Shown here one piece after another: positions 10,451 through 19,736 of a stretch of 64,000 bases of DNA. Location of the stretch: the NCBI RefSeq assembly GCF_900113905.1, contig NZ_FORC01000001.1:186001-250000 (forward strand), written 5' to 3'. Source of the stretch: Phytopseudomonas argentinensis (GTDB lineage Bacteria > Pseudomonadota > Gammaproteobacteria > Pseudomonadales > Pseudomonadaceae). How positions within the stretch are numbered: the first letter of the stretch is position 1; the number at the start of each line of letters is the position of its first letter. Under the pieces are notes generated by a model. The model saw nothing but the letters and a program-made list of their open reading frames with translations. It ran no database searches and had not been told where the DNA came from. A program made the translations under genes and the position numbers.

Positions 10451-11284
10451 TCAGCCATCGGTCGAACAGCTGAGTGCCTGCCATTGCTCGATACTCTCGG
10501 CGGTACGCTGCAGTTTCTCACGTACCAGGGCCAGGGCATCACTGCCCAGCAGCAGGTGCGCAGGCGGATTGGGGCTGGCGATCAGGGTCAGCATGGCGCG
10601 GGCTGCCTTGTGTGGGTCCCCCAGCTGGCGGCCGCTCTTTTCCTCCCGGGCCTGGCGCAGCGGATCGAAACTGGCGTCGTAGTCGCTGATGCTGCGTGGC
10701 GTGCGCTGCATCGAGCGGCCCGCCCAGTCGGTACGAAACGACCCCGGCGCCACGGCGGTGACGAAGATATTGAAGGGTGCCAACTCCTTGCTCAGGGTGT
10801 CCGATATCCCCTCCAGGGCAAACTTGCTGCCACAGTAATAGGCAATGCCCGGCATGGTGATATGGCCGCCCATGGAGGTGATGTTGAGAATATGCCCGGC
10901 TCGTCGCCGGCGAAAATACGGCAGAAAAGCCTTGGTCACCGCCACGGCGCCAAACACATTCACCTCGAACTGCTGACGCATCTCTGCCAGCGATGACTCT
11001 TCCAGCACCCCCTCGTGACCATAGCCGGCGTTGTTGACCAGCACATCCACCGGGCCGTGCTGGGCCTCCACCGCATCGACCACGGCGTCGATGGCAGCGA
11101 AATCGGTAACGTCGAGTTCCACCGCCACGGCCCGCTGCGGTGACAGCGCCTCGAAGGCCGCGCGGGCAGAATCACTGCGCACGGTGCCGATGACCCGGTG
11201 CCCCTCGGCAAGCGCCAGCTGGGCCAGCGCCTGGCCAAAACCGCTGCTGACACCGGTGATAAACAGGGTTTTCAATGCCTGCAT
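10451..11284 (-). CDS. SDR-family NAD(P)-dependent oxidoreductase
   Basis: 277 residues from ATG 11284, chosen because AGGA lies nine bases upstream. Classical short-chain dehydrogenase features are the nucleotide-binding TGVSSGFGQAL near residue 10, LDVTD, NNAGYGHEG, catalytic Ser in ITSMGG and YxxxK as YYCGSKFALEG. The closing VAPGSFRTDW is typical of classical SDRs acting on ketones or alcohols. The substrate cannot be read from the sequence. It forms a likely two-gene unit with the AraC regulator downstream. Confidence 0.93.
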   Translation of the reverse strand: MQALKTLFITGVSSGFGQALAQLALAEGHRVIGTVRSDSARAAFEALSPQRAVAVELDVTDFAAIDAVVDAVEAQHGPVDVLVNNAGYGHEGVLEESSLAEMRQQFEVNVFGAVAVTKAFLPYFRRRRAGHILNITSMGGHITMPGIAYYCGSKFALEGISDTLSKELAPFNIFVTAVAPGSFRTDWAGRSMQRTPRSISDYDASFDPLRQAREEKSGRQLGDPHKAARAMLTLIASPNPPAHLLLGSDALALVREKLQRTAESIEQWQALSCSTDG

Positions 11285-11583
11285 GGCGCGCATTCCTGAA
11301 CAGATGGGATGCCGCCATGCTAGGGCGAGGGGCAGCGCAGAACCATGCCGGATCGCATCGCTGTATTGCCCAATCCTATCCGTGCAGCTCGGCGTGATGC
11401 GCCGCACCTGCATTCGGCCAATGATTTTCGATCCACCGCGGGCCATCGATCGACCTCGCGCTGGCGTCGGGCTGAAGAACCCAGAGCCTGGCTTCTGCGC
11501 TCGTGGTTAGCGATCATCGCCGCCGATGCATTTATCTGGATGAACCGCTACGCCGCTTGGCGAGCAGACTCACGCACTTTGGC

Positions 11584-13377
11584 TCAGCCCTGCCCTGCAG
11601 CGTGCCAGGTACCCTCATTGAGCCAAGCCAGAAGATCGGCAGGCGAAAGCGGCCTGGCGATGTAATAACCCTGGCCCTGCTGGCAGCCCCAGCCTTTGAG
11701 AAGGTGGTAGTGCAGCTCGGTTTCGACCCCTTCGGCGACCACGGTCAAACGCAGGTCGCGCACCAGGCTGATCAGGCCACGGATGATATGCCACTCACTG
11801 TTTCCCGGCTGCAGGTCAGCCAACAGCGAGCGGTCGAGCTTCACGCTGGTCGCCGGAATCTGCCGCAGGTAGGCCCAGTTGCTGTAACCACTACCGAAGT
11901 CATCGATGCCGATGGCCACGCCCAGATGGCGAAACCGTTGCAGCTGTGCGCGTACGGCCTGGAAATCGGTCACCAATACACTTTCGGTGAATTCGAGCTC
12001 GATGAATCGCGGCGCCACGTTGCACGCCCGCAGGGCCTCGACCAACTGATCGAACAGCTGCCCGTCGGTCAGATCCAGGGCCGAGACGTTCAGCGAAACG
12101 GTCATTTCGATGCCCCGAGCACGCCAGCTCGCCAACTGCTCGCAGACGCGCCGCACGACCCAACTGGTGATGTGGCGAATCGAGGCAGTGGTTTCAGCCA
12201 GCGGGATGAATTCCGCGGGGCTGATCTCACCCAGGGTGGGATGCGACCAGCGCAAGAGTGCCTCGACAGCAACGCACCGGTTGCTGGCCAGCTCGACGCG
12301 AGGCTGGTACACCAACCTGAACTGATCAGGGGCCATGAGCGCCGCTTCAATGGCATTGAGCAGTACGGTGCTGCGGCGCAGACTCGAGTCGATCACCGGA
12401 TCGTAACTGAGCCAGCGTTGCTCGCTGCGGCGCGCGGCATCAGTGACGCTGGCCATCAGGCGCAGGATATCCGTTGACGCTTCGCCCTCCCGTTCCAGCC
12501 CCAGCACGCTGATACCCACATCGGAAAAGACCGGAACGCCGCCGCTGTACAGTGGGCGATCGAATGCAGACACCATGCTGCTGACCAGGGCAGGTATCGA
12601 GGGCACCATGGATGGCTTGAGCAGGACCACAAAACCCAGGGTTCCAGGGCGATACAACCGCGCCCCCTCGGGTAGCAACGCCAACAGCAACTCTTTGACC
12701 GCCAACATGAAGCTGGCAAAAAAACCGCCACCAAGCGCCTTGGCCAGCCTGTCCATGCCTGATGCCGAAAGCGGCTCGATCAGTATGGCGACGCGGTCGT
12801 CCTGCTCGGGCGCGTCGACAATGTCCGCCTCAAACCGCTGCCGGTTGGGCAGGCCCGTCATGGGGTCGATGTAATGCGCGCGATGAATCGACTCCAGTCG
12901 CGCGACCACTACCTTGGCCGCGTTGCGCAGCAAGCTGCGCCCCGCTTCGTCCATGGGCGGATGAGCCTGATGATCGATAACGCAAAGCCTGCCCAGGCTT
13001 CGCCCCGACTGGACCGTCAGTGACGCGCCGGCGTAGTAGCGGATGAAGGGCGCGCCGGTGACCAAGGGGTTGGCTGAAAAGCGCGGGTCACCCAGCGGGT
13101 CGCATATCTCGGATACCCCACCTTCATCCAGGCCATGGACGCAGAAGGACATCTCGCGTGATGTCCGCTCTGGCTCCATGCCGATTCGAGCCTTGAAGAC
13201 CTGGTAGTCGCGCTCGATGATGCTGACCAGTGAAGTGGGCACCTGGAAGTGGGCGGAGATCATCGCCACGACGCTGTTGAGCACAGGGTCCGAGTCGCTT
13301 TCCAGGTCAGACGTCAAGCGGTCTACGTCGACCAGCCGCGCTCGTTCTTCTTCGGGCGAAAGATTGCACTTGGTCAT
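11584..13377 (-). CDS. GAF / degenerate GGDEF / EAL cyclic-di-GMP phosphodiesterase
   Basis: About 597 residues. The N-terminal GAF domain (residues 25-165) contains MSFCVHGLDEGG and DPRFSANPLVTG, typical of GAF domains in signalling proteins. A GGDEF-like segment (175-320) keeps DPMTGLPNRQRFE but lacks a recognisable GGDEF active loop, so it is probably inactive. The EAL domain (340-590) retains VEALLRW, SLNVS, ELEFTES, DDFGSGYS, KLDRSL, AEGVET and QGYYIARP, so c-di-GMP hydrolysis is expected. No membrane segment is seen. It is divergent from the histidine kinase at 13560. ATG 13377 is preferred; GTG 13386 is an alternative. Confidence 0.93.
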   Translation of the reverse strand: MTKCNLSPEEERARLVDVDRLTSDLESDSDPVLNSVVAMISAHFQVPTSLVSIIERDYQVFKARIGMEPERTSREMSFCVHGLDEGGVSEICDPLGDPRFSANPLVTGAPFIRYYAGASLTVQSGRSLGRLCVIDHQAHPPMDEAGRSLLRNAAKVVVARLESIHRAHYIDPMTGLPNRQRFEADIVDAPEQDDRVAILIEPLSASGMDRLAKALGGGFFASFMLAVKELLLALLPEGARLYRPGTLGFVVLLKPSMVPSIPALVSSMVSAFDRPLYSGGVPVFSDVGISVLGLEREGEASTDILRLMASVTDAARRSEQRWLSYDPVIDSSLRRSTVLLNAIEAALMAPDQFRLVYQPRVELASNRCVAVEALLRWSHPTLGEISPAEFIPLAETTASIRHITSWVVRRVCEQLASWRARGIEMTVSLNVSALDLTDGQLFDQLVEALRACNVAPRFIELEFTESVLVTDFQAVRAQLQRFRHLGVAIGIDDFGSGYSNWAYLRQIPATSVKLDRSLLADLQPGNSEWHIIRGLISLVRDLRLTVVAEGVETELHYHLLKGWGCQQGQGYYIARPLSPADLLAWLNEGTWHAAGQG

Positions 13378-13559
13378 CTTGTCCACTATCGGTGAGGTAA
13401 CGACTGGAAACGTCGCATTCGGTGTCGGGTTGGCTCGTTGAGCTTAGCTACACTGTTCGAGGCTCACAATCGCACTTGGCCATCGCACCGTTAGTGAGAA
13501 ACTATGAGTTTCCCTGCTGGGCTGTTTAAAGCTGTAGAACCTGCTGCCGATAGCTGCAG

Positions 13560-15557
13560 ATGGTGGCAGACTATCGCGGTAGCGACCGCCAGCGTCTTCA
13601 CATCCGCGTTTTCCGACCGGGCCCACCGGAGCCACACTTGATCAGTATTCTCTCTCGCAGTCTTGAGCTGGTGCGTCGACTCGCCCGTACTCAGCCAAGC
13701 ACGCCAGTGCGCTATGCGGGCACGGTCATGGTGATTGCGCTCTGCGCCGCCTTGCGTGTGCAACTTCCCTTCACGGCACTGCCCTACCTGTTTTTCATAC
13801 CCGGCCTGATGTTCATCGGCTTCTGCTTCGGCGTCGTGCCGTCGGTGTTGGGCTGCATTCTGGCAGTGCTCACCGCGCACTATTTCTTCATTGGCGATAT
13901 TGGTTTCAACGACGGCTTGACTGCCTGGATCAGCAGCGCGAGTTTTGCCCTGGTGACCTTCGCCATGGCGATAGTGTGCGCCTTGTTCCGGAGAACCTTG
14001 AATACCCTTTCCGATGTCAACGAGCGCCTGGAGCATGAGATCGAGCGCCGTACATTGGAGCGAGATGGCATCTGGAACATATCCCCTGACCTGATCTGTA
14101 CCCTGTCCGAAGGCGGGGAAGTGATGGCGATGAACCCCGCCTGGCAGATCGAAACGGGGCATACGGATCAGGCGCTCAGGGACAGTGGCTTTTTCAGCTT
14201 CATCTCGCCGTCACAGTTATCGGACGCATTGCGCAGCCTGGGCAAAAGGTCCATCGCGGAACTCGATACTCAGGGCTTTCGCGCCAACGGAAAACCGTTG
14301 CATCTGAACTGGAGAATCGCGCGTCGACAGGGGCTGTACCTGGCGGTGGCGCGGGACATCACCCTGTACAAGGAGCGTCAGGAAGCCCTCGAGCAAGTGA
14401 GCTCGCAGCTGCAGCAGAGCCAGAAGATGGAGGCGGTGGGCCAATTGACCGGTGGTTTGGCCCATGACTTCAATAACCTGCTGACCGTCATCACCGGCAG
14501 TCTGGACATGCTCGACAAGCGTATCGCCCAAGGCAAGTACGAGGAGCTGTCACGCTTCGTCGGCTTTGCCCGTAATGCCTCCGACCGCGCGGCATCGCTC
14601 ACCCACCGGTTGCTGGCCTATTCCCGGCGCCAGCCCCTGGCGAACTCGGTGGTCGACCTGGCATTGCTGGTTCAGGACATGCGAGAACTGATCAGCAGGA
14701 CGCTCACCCCACGGATCGAGCTGGAGGTACTGACACCGGAACACGCCGTGCTGTGCTTTTGCGATGCCCACCAATTGGAAAACGCGATCCTCAATCTTTG
14801 CATCAATGCACGCGATGCCATGCCCCACGGGGGCCGTTTAACGATCGAAATCAGCCAGGCGCGCATTGACTCGACACAGGATTCTGCAGTCCTCGGCCCT
14901 GGGCAATACGCGGTCTTCCAAGTGACGGATACCGGCACGGGTATGCCACAAAGCGTAATCGCCCGCGCCTTCGATCCATTCTTCACCACCAAACCCCTGG
15001 GTTCCGGTACCGGCCTGGGGCTGTCGATGGTCTATGGCTTTGCCCAACAGTCATCGGGGGATGCGCGGATCGAATCGGTCATGGGTAAAGGCACCACGGT
15101 GAGTCTTTTCCTGCCGCTGAGTCACGGCCAGACGATAACCGCCGATGTCAGCGAGCCCGCTGAGCTGGGGAGCGATCTTCAGGTGGGAAACGTCTCGATA
15201 CTGGTGGTCGACGATGAGGCGGCCATTCGCGATCTGATTGGCGAGGCACTGGAAGAGGTCGGCTATCAGGTCACCAAGGCGGGGACCGCCGCACAGGCCC
15301 TGCTAGAGTTGGAGCGGGCGCCTGAAACGGTACTGCTGATCACCGACATCGTACTGCCTGCCGGCATGAATGGTGACGAGCTGGCCGTGGCCGCGCTCTC
15401 CATGCGACCGACACTCAAGGTGCTGTTCATTTCAGGCTTCCTTGAAAATGCTGTGCCGGCAATCGCGCTGAAAAGCGGCCAGACCGAACTGCTGCAGAAG
15501 CCCTTCACTGTAAAGGCGCTCAAGACCATGATCCAGCGATTGCTCGCAAAAGGCTGA
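13560..15557 (+). CDS. Hybrid sensor histidine kinase with DUF4118 membrane domain and C-terminal receiver
   Basis: Up to 665 residues. Membrane helices of the DUF4118 (KdpD-like) type lie near residues 50-145, followed by a coiled linker, a PAS domain (about 170-270), HisKA with GGLAHDFNNLLTVITGS (His near 307), HATPase (NLCINARDAMPHGG, DTGTGM, GSGTGLGLSMVYGF) and a C-terminal receiver (VVDDEAAIRDLIGE, phospho-Asp in LLITDIVLP, KPFT). This architecture is common in Pseudomonas. TTG at 13638 has a better ribosome site (GGAG six bases upstream) than ATG 13560, so the first 26 residues may not be translated. No cognate regulator is adjacent. Confidence 0.92.
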   Translation: MVADYRGSDRQRLHIRVFRPGPPEPHLISILSRSLELVRRLARTQPSTPVRYAGTVMVIALCAALRVQLPFTALPYLFFIPGLMFIGFCFGVVPSVLGCILAVLTAHYFFIGDIGFNDGLTAWISSASFALVTFAMAIVCALFRRTLNTLSDVNERLEHEIERRTLERDGIWNISPDLICTLSEGGEVMAMNPAWQIETGHTDQALRDSGFFSFISPSQLSDALRSLGKRSIAELDTQGFRANGKPLHLNWRIARRQGLYLAVARDITLYKERQEALEQVSSQLQQSQKMEAVGQLTGGLAHDFNNLLTVITGSLDMLDKRIAQGKYEELSRFVGFARNASDRAASLTHRLLAYSRRQPLANSVVDLALLVQDMRELISRTLTPRIELEVLTPEHAVLCFCDAHQLENAILNLCINARDAMPHGGRLTIEISQARIDSTQDSAVLGPGQYAVFQVTDTGTGMPQSVIARAFDPFFTTKPLGSGTGLGLSMVYGFAQQSSGDARIESVMGKGTTVSLFLPLSHGQTITADVSEPAELGSDLQVGNVSILVVDDEAAIRDLIGEALEEVGYQVTKAGTAAQALLELERAPETVLLITDIVLPAGMNGDELAVAALSMRPTLKVLFISGFLENAVPAIALKSGQTELLQKPFTVKALKTMIQRLLAKG

Positions 15558-15723
15558 GCGTAGCGCGGCGCCAGTCCCGCCCCAGGCAGTCGAAACAACG
15601 CTGTATGGCTCATCACCCTCACATCGCCGGCACCATCACCCGCCCCTGCTCGGCCGCAAGCCGAGAAGATGCTGATAAAGCAGACAGGATGAAAACGTCC
15701 CGCAAAAGCCCCAAAAACAAAAA

Positions 15724-15748
15724 AGCCCGATCATTGCTGATCGAGCCT
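15724..15748 (-). terminator. Rho-independent terminator of tRNA-Pro(GGG)
   Basis: Read on the minus strand, a stem with arms GGCTCGATCA and TGATCGGGCT and loop GCAA is followed by TTTTTTG. It lies just past the 3' end of the tRNA-Pro fragment and is the expected native terminator of that tRNA. This marks sequence to the left as original chromosome. Confidence 0.8.
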
Positions 15749-15764
15749 TTATGTTGGGATTATT

Positions 15765-15811
15765 TGGTCGGGACGGAGTGATTCGAACACTCGACCCCTT
15801 GCACCCCATGC
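15765..15811 (-). other. 3' fragment of tRNA-Pro(GGG): attachment-site half left by island insertion
   Basis: On the minus strand this reads from the anticodon loop with GGG (...GCATGGGGTGCAAGG) through the T-arm (GAGTG TTCGAAT CACTC) to CGTCCCGACCA. It matches the 3' 47 nt of Pseudomonas tRNA-Pro(GGG) as I know it. The 5' half (acceptor strand CGGGACG, D-arm) is missing; instead a perfect 12-bp palindrome GAGGTCGACCTC follows at 15814-15825. It is therefore not a functional tRNA but an att core. Because the tRNA runs leftward, the intact copy should be at the far right end of the element, outside this window. Confidence 0.85.
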
Positions 15812-15989
15812 CAGAGGTCGACCTCATAACACATTGATTTTAATAGGGTATTTATGAGCGCTCGCTGCAGCCAATGCTCTACTCCACCCAACGGCTTTCA
15901 ACGATTCCCCGCAAAAGTCCCTGACTGGGATAGCGCCAATTTGAATGGCTATTCAGATCAACACTGGACTGCCAACAGCTTATTAGCAA

Positions 15990-17156
15990 TTAGTCGACAA
16001 CGTCTTCGTCCGGAGTCAGAGCCGCTCCACCATGTTCAGACAGGTACCCCTGGAGCCAATTCCGATTGATGACCTTAAGCCCCTCATACCAATCATCGTC
16101 ATTTGCCTTATTAAAAGAGAGGGTTTCGAGATCAGACATCACCATGTCACGCCCAGCTCGAGTGTCATAGCTTGAACTTGCCCACTCCGCCTCAAAGAAC
16201 AATGGATCAAGTGTCGCAAGCACATCACTTGTGACAGATCTGACTTTATCGGGATCACCGGGATCAACCTGATCTCGGAGTCTTGGATTACGAGCCCAAG
16301 TCTTGATAGTGGAACAAACGAACTGCGTCATACAAGTCAGACCTACCTTGGATAGCAACTTACTATCCGCGACAAATAAATGCGCCCACTCGTCCTTGAT
16401 CACACTCCACATCGCGATCAAAAATGAATTGAGGCTATCAAGATCTTCAAGTTCACCAAATCCTAGCGACTTTGCCTCAGAGGCCATAGCCTCGATAGCA
16501 GCGGGAACGACTATACGTTGCTCGGGAGGGTTATTAGGCCAAGCGACTATCCCGCTGAATGGACTTTCAGGATCTTCGTCTAACACGCCCACGGAACCCA
16601 AGTTCGTATTAAGGGCAAGACGCGCCGTTTTAAGACGCGCCTCAAGTTGCTCTGATGGGTAGTTCAAAGCCAGAGCCCGAAGATGATCAAGCGGAACTTT
16701 AGCCGACTTATTATTAATGACCAAAAACTGAAAAGCCATCTCAAGGTCAGTAGCTTCTATAATTCCAACAATTGGAACAATCGTATTCGGATCAACCTTC
16801 TCAAGGCCGCGCAGACGATGCTGTCCATCAATGATCAGGCCAGGGTGCGGATGCTGATCCCTCGTCTCGAAACGAAGCTTACGTATACCTCCCTCTCCAT
16901 CGAACTCAATCCCCCTCAAACCGACAACAATTGCTGTTGGTATTGTGTTTTGAGGATCATCTCCGAAAAAACGACAGATACTATTAATACGACTTTTCTT
17001 CGGCTCACGCTGAGGTGCCATACGATTATCAGGCCCTAGACGATCTACATCGGCCCAGGCAGCCACTTCCCCCGCAGGCGCATGAAATAGCGCCAATAAA
17101 GGGCCTTGGCCATCGGCACGTTGATGAAAAATGAAAGCATCATATTCGTAACGCAT
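15990..17156 (-). CDS. Divergent DGQHR-domain (DndB-like) protein
   Basis: About 388 residues. It contains the family signature GLIIDGQHRLRGL near residue 110 and the downstream INNKSAKVPLDHLRAL that matches the NN/NK..PLP.. motif of DndB/DpdB-type proteins. It differs strongly from the other three DGQHR proteins nearby and is the last gene of the minus-strand cassette. ATG 17156 overlaps the HNH stop as TGATG, so translation is probably coupled; ATG 17171 is an alternative. Known relatives act with DNA-modification systems as regulators or base-exchange helpers; here the function is unknown. A partner role for the adjacent HNH nuclease is inference. Confidence 0.85.
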   Translation of the reverse strand: MRYEYDAFIFHQRADGQGPLLALFHAPAGEVAAWADVDRLGPDNRMAPQREPKKSRINSICRFFGDDPQNTIPTAIVVGLRGIEFDGEGGIRKLRFETRDQHPHPGLIIDGQHRLRGLEKVDPNTIVPIVGIIEATDLEMAFQFLVINNKSAKVPLDHLRALALNYPSEQLEARLKTARLALNTNLGSVGVLDEDPESPFSGIVAWPNNPPEQRIVVPAAIEAMASEAKSLGFGELEDLDSLNSFLIAMWSVIKDEWAHLFVADSKLLSKVGLTCMTQFVCSTIKTWARNPRLRDQVDPGDPDKVRSVTSDVLATLDPLFFEAEWASSSYDTRAGRDMVMSDLETLSFNKANDDDWYEGLKVINRNWLQGYLSEHGGAALTPDEDVVD

Positions 17157-18019
17157 CAGTTCGGTGTCCATATTACGCTGGTGCGAGAATCGTCGTGAAC
17201 TCGCAAATTGAAAAAGTCGTAGCCTTGCTCACTATCGATCCTAACTGGAGGTTCACGCGGACCTATTGCCAAAAAAGCGTCTTTAAGAGAACTGCCATTT
17301 TGCTGTGAATACGACATTGCAGCTCGTACGTGAAGAGCCATCTTTGCTTCCTTCGACAGGCTGCTCAAAGCATGAGTCTCATCAATGTCGGCGAATACAA
17401 TAGGCTGTATCCAGGCCATCTGCCAGGCAGCGATATGCCCCTTAGCACTGTTACACGCCCCACAGGCCGGCAAAAGATTAGCCTCAATGGTATCGCCCCC
17501 CAAAGCTCGAGGCCACACATGATCCACTGTAGGCTTAAGACCTTCTGGAGCGTCCTCAAAAAATGCGCCGAACTCCCGCCCGCAACTATAACAATAATTC
17601 GGGCTATTTCGAATGACAGTTCTTTTCAGGCCTCGGCTAGGTTCTTTTGGCATTTGCTCTGCGCTGGTTAGAACCTCTTCAATGAAGATACCGAAATCTC
17701 CCCTATATTCGAGAGGAGTTAGCTGAATAGTATCGCAGGCACGAGCACGCAATGTCATGACCTGCTGAGAACGATCTAATGGATACTGCTCACGTACGTC
17801 ATGGGCCAACCGCAGAAGCCGCTGCTGGAGGTGAAGAACCGAAGCCCCAACGAAAAAATTAGTCAAATCACTGAAACGCCGTCCCAGTCTAAGGCCGGTC
17901 CCCTGCAGAGTATCAGCCAAAAAACGCCACTCCAGATGGTTCTGAAGTAGCAGAAAAAGCAAACGCTCACCAGACGTCTCGGAAACCCAAGGATCACCAT
18001 CGCCTATCAAATCAATCAT
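17156..18019 (-). CDS. HNH endonuclease
   Basis: 287 residues. The central part holds a zinc-ribbon-type HNH fold: CYSCGREFG (first CxxC), then VDHVWPRALGG with the catalytic D-H, then N-LLPACGACNSAKG (Asn, second CxxC), at roughly residues 147-205. The flanking parts are mostly helical and unrecognised. It sits in one transcription unit with the DGQHR protein at 15990 and next to a dpd modification island, which suggests a restriction-type effector that reads or is held off by the DNA modification. That role is inference; no target information is visible. The upstream region carries a four-copy 7-bp repeat. Confidence 0.88.
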   Translation of the reverse strand: MIDLIGDGDPWVSETSGERLLFLLLQNHLEWRFLADTLQGTGLRLGRRFSDLTNFFVGASVLHLQQRLLRLAHDVREQYPLDRSQQVMTLRARACDTIQLTPLEYRGDFGIFIEEVLTSAEQMPKEPSRGLKRTVIRNSPNYCYSCGREFGAFFEDAPEGLKPTVDHVWPRALGGDTIEANLLPACGACNSAKGHIAAWQMAWIQPIVFADIDETHALSSLSKEAKMALHVRAAMSYSQQNGSSLKDAFLAIGPREPPVRIDSEQGYDFFNLRVHDDSRTSVIWTPN

Positions 18020-18064
18020 GACAGCACACCCAATCGTACAAGGTAGCGTTCTCTTTTCACCATC

Positions 18065-18092
18065 ACTAATTACTAATTACTAATTACTAATT
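18065..18092. repeat. Four exact tandem copies of ACTAATT upstream of the HNH gene
   Basis: The heptamer repeats four times without error, ending 46 bases before the HNH start on the minus strand, in the expected promoter zone. Such a unit could vary in copy number by slippage and change promoter spacing, or be a multi-site operator. Confidence 0.8.
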
Positions 18093-18211
18093 AGCGTGAG
18101 ACTCTAGCAACTCAGCCAAACACCCATTCTTCAATTAGCCATTCGTCTACAGCAGCCGACCAAAAACCAAATGCAACACACTCAATTCAACCCAAGAAAA
18201 CTTTTGAGAGG

Positions 18212-18658
18212 CTACCTTCCATCACAAAGACTTGCTTCCCACCCAGAAACCTCATCGCACAACGTCTTAAACAGGAAACTTACAATTTTACCCCTCCCCT
18301 CTCCCAAGGAGACTGTAAACGTAGCCACAGACAGAACCATAGCACTCGCACTCTTGAGAGTGCTTGTTGTTCGAACCACACTAGATACTCTATCAAATAA
18401 CGACAGCATTTCTTCCTGAGAAAAATCCAAACAACTTACGACGTGAGCACCTGGGTCATTCATCAAAATATAAGCACGAGTACGCAACCCGTACAACTCC
18501 ATCAAAACACCATAGCCACTCACCGCGAACGATTTATCCGCCACAGAAACACTCTGCAACGCCGCTTGTGATTCACCAACAAAACTCAGAAGCCAAGAAG
18601 AAAATTCTTTAACCAAAAACTGATCAGACAATGCACGCGAGGAAAATTTCTCAGACAT
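18212..18658 (-). CDS. Hypothetical protein, 148 residues
   Basis: Not recognised. Mostly helical and soluble in appearance, with no cysteine-pair, signal peptide or clear membrane segment. The ATG at 18658 lies 31 bases after the stop of the DGQHR gene at 18690, so the two are probably co-transcribed. A 192-base gap with the ACTAATT repeats separates it from the HNH gene. Composition is AT-rich like its neighbours. Being held between DGQHR and HNH genes suggests a part in the same system, for example an immunity or adaptor protein, but nothing in the sequence proves it. Confidence 0.6.
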   Translation of the reverse strand: MSEKFSSRALSDQFLVKEFSSWLLSFVGESQAALQSVSVADKSFAVSGYGVLMELYGLRTRAYILMNDPGAHVVSCLDFSQEEMLSLFDRVSSVVRTTSTLKSASAMVLSVATFTVSLGEGRGKIVSFLFKTLCDEVSGWEASLCDGR

Positions 18659-18689
18659 AACACCACCGTAATGACTGTAACATTAGAAT

Positions 18690-19736
18690 CTAGAAAGACT
18701 TCCTTCTAACGATCCTAGCCAGATAATCAGAAAGCGCATTTATATCACTATGCAGATTTTGGATAGAATTCCACGACCGAACACCACTCCTAAACTTCCA
18801 CTCCCCAGAGCCTTCAGTCCAAGCCGTATGTCCCACTAATTTTTGAAGACCAATTTTAAACATCGGAGCGCAGGGCGCCCCCTTCTCGCAAATTGCCTCC
18901 ATCACGAATCCCATTGATATTATTCCAGCACTATGGACAAGCCTAGAAGTTCTCGGAATATGCTCATACCAGGATGCTCCGAAAACATCTTGCACCGCCT
19001 CAAAGAACTCGCTTATCGCAAGAAAGCATCTATCTTCCCCATCCGACAACTCAATAGTCTCTCGACAGTATCCGTCCGACAGCGAATTCATAACTAGCCT
19101 TTGAACAGCGTTATCGCTAATAACGCCCCCGGGATTCGTATGCTGCTTGATCTGCCCTAGCAATGATGAGCGAGAGTCAAAATTAAGTAATTCAACCACT
19201 CGTGCCGCTCGCGCACGATCCGTCATCCGCCTGGGCAAACCATCAACCGCAGGCAGCAACTCATATATCAGCGACTTAGGCAATGGACTGGTATTATTTA
19301 CCAAAATAAACTGCCTACGCAATTCTTCAGATGTCTCACAAATAAGAGCTGATACCAGTAGTTGAAAATCACGTCCTGGCAACCCCGCCATAGCAGACAA
19401 ACGTTGCTGGCCATCCACCACAAATCCAACAGGTCCTTGCGAGACATCCACTTCAATCTCAACCAAAGCCCCAGCTTCACCCCTAACCCGAACACCGCCG
19501 ATAAAGGCCAGAACAATGGCATTAGGCATCACGGAATCAGACCGCCCCAGGTAGTCTCGTATCTCTCTGATGTGCCTTGACACAAGCGGTCGCTGGAAAC
19601 CAGAGAGGTGTCCGCACTCATCTCGCCTTACTCGATCAATAGAAGCGATTGCCAGGATCTGCTCAGCAGTCGCTGCAAACGAAAAAACTTGGTGATTGGG
19701 GCTCTGACGGGCCCGAATCGCAGCAAACGTGAGCAA
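18690..19736 (-). CDS. DGQHR-domain (DndB/DpdB-like) protein, paralogue of the 23256 gene
   Basis: 348 residues with [14 protein letters not shown] near residue 110 and [18 protein letters not shown] near 145-165. It aligns from end to end with the protein at 23256 (shared NHQVF/NHDVF.FAAT, GHL.GFQR, EIRDYL, KQHTNP, GIIS.GFVM), showing a duplication within this island. The start is TTG at 19736, with GAGGA seven bases upstream; no ATG fits the alignment. It heads a minus-strand unit divergent from dpdC. The family name rests on the DGQ(H/Q)R signature; the role here is unknown. Confidence 0.85.
   Translation of the reverse strand: MLTFAAIRARQSPNHQVFSFAATAEQILAIASIDRVRRDECGHLSGFQRPLVSRHIREIRDYLGRSDSVMPNAIVLAFIGGVRVRGEAGALVEIEVDVSQGPVGFVVDGQQRLSAMAGLPGRDFQLLVSALICETSEELRRQFILVNNTSPLPKSLIYELLPAVDGLPRRMTDRARAARVVELLNFDSRSSLLGQIKQHTNPGGVISDNAVQRLVMNSLSDGYCRETIELSDGEDRCFLAISEFFEAVQDVFGASWYEHIPRTSRLVHSAGIISMGFVMEAICEKGAPCAPMFKIGLQKLVGHTAWTEGSGEWKFRSGVRSWNSIQNLHSDINALSDYLARIVRRKSF

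Noticed and set aside
15765..15845. A complete tRNA gene on the minus strand
   Set aside because: The acceptor 5' strand and D-arm do not pair with the 3' half; only 47 nt match tRNA-Pro(GGG).
15854..16069. A 71-codon ORF at the island edge
   Set aside because: Runs over the end of the convergent DGQHR gene, no ribosome site, composition not protein-like.
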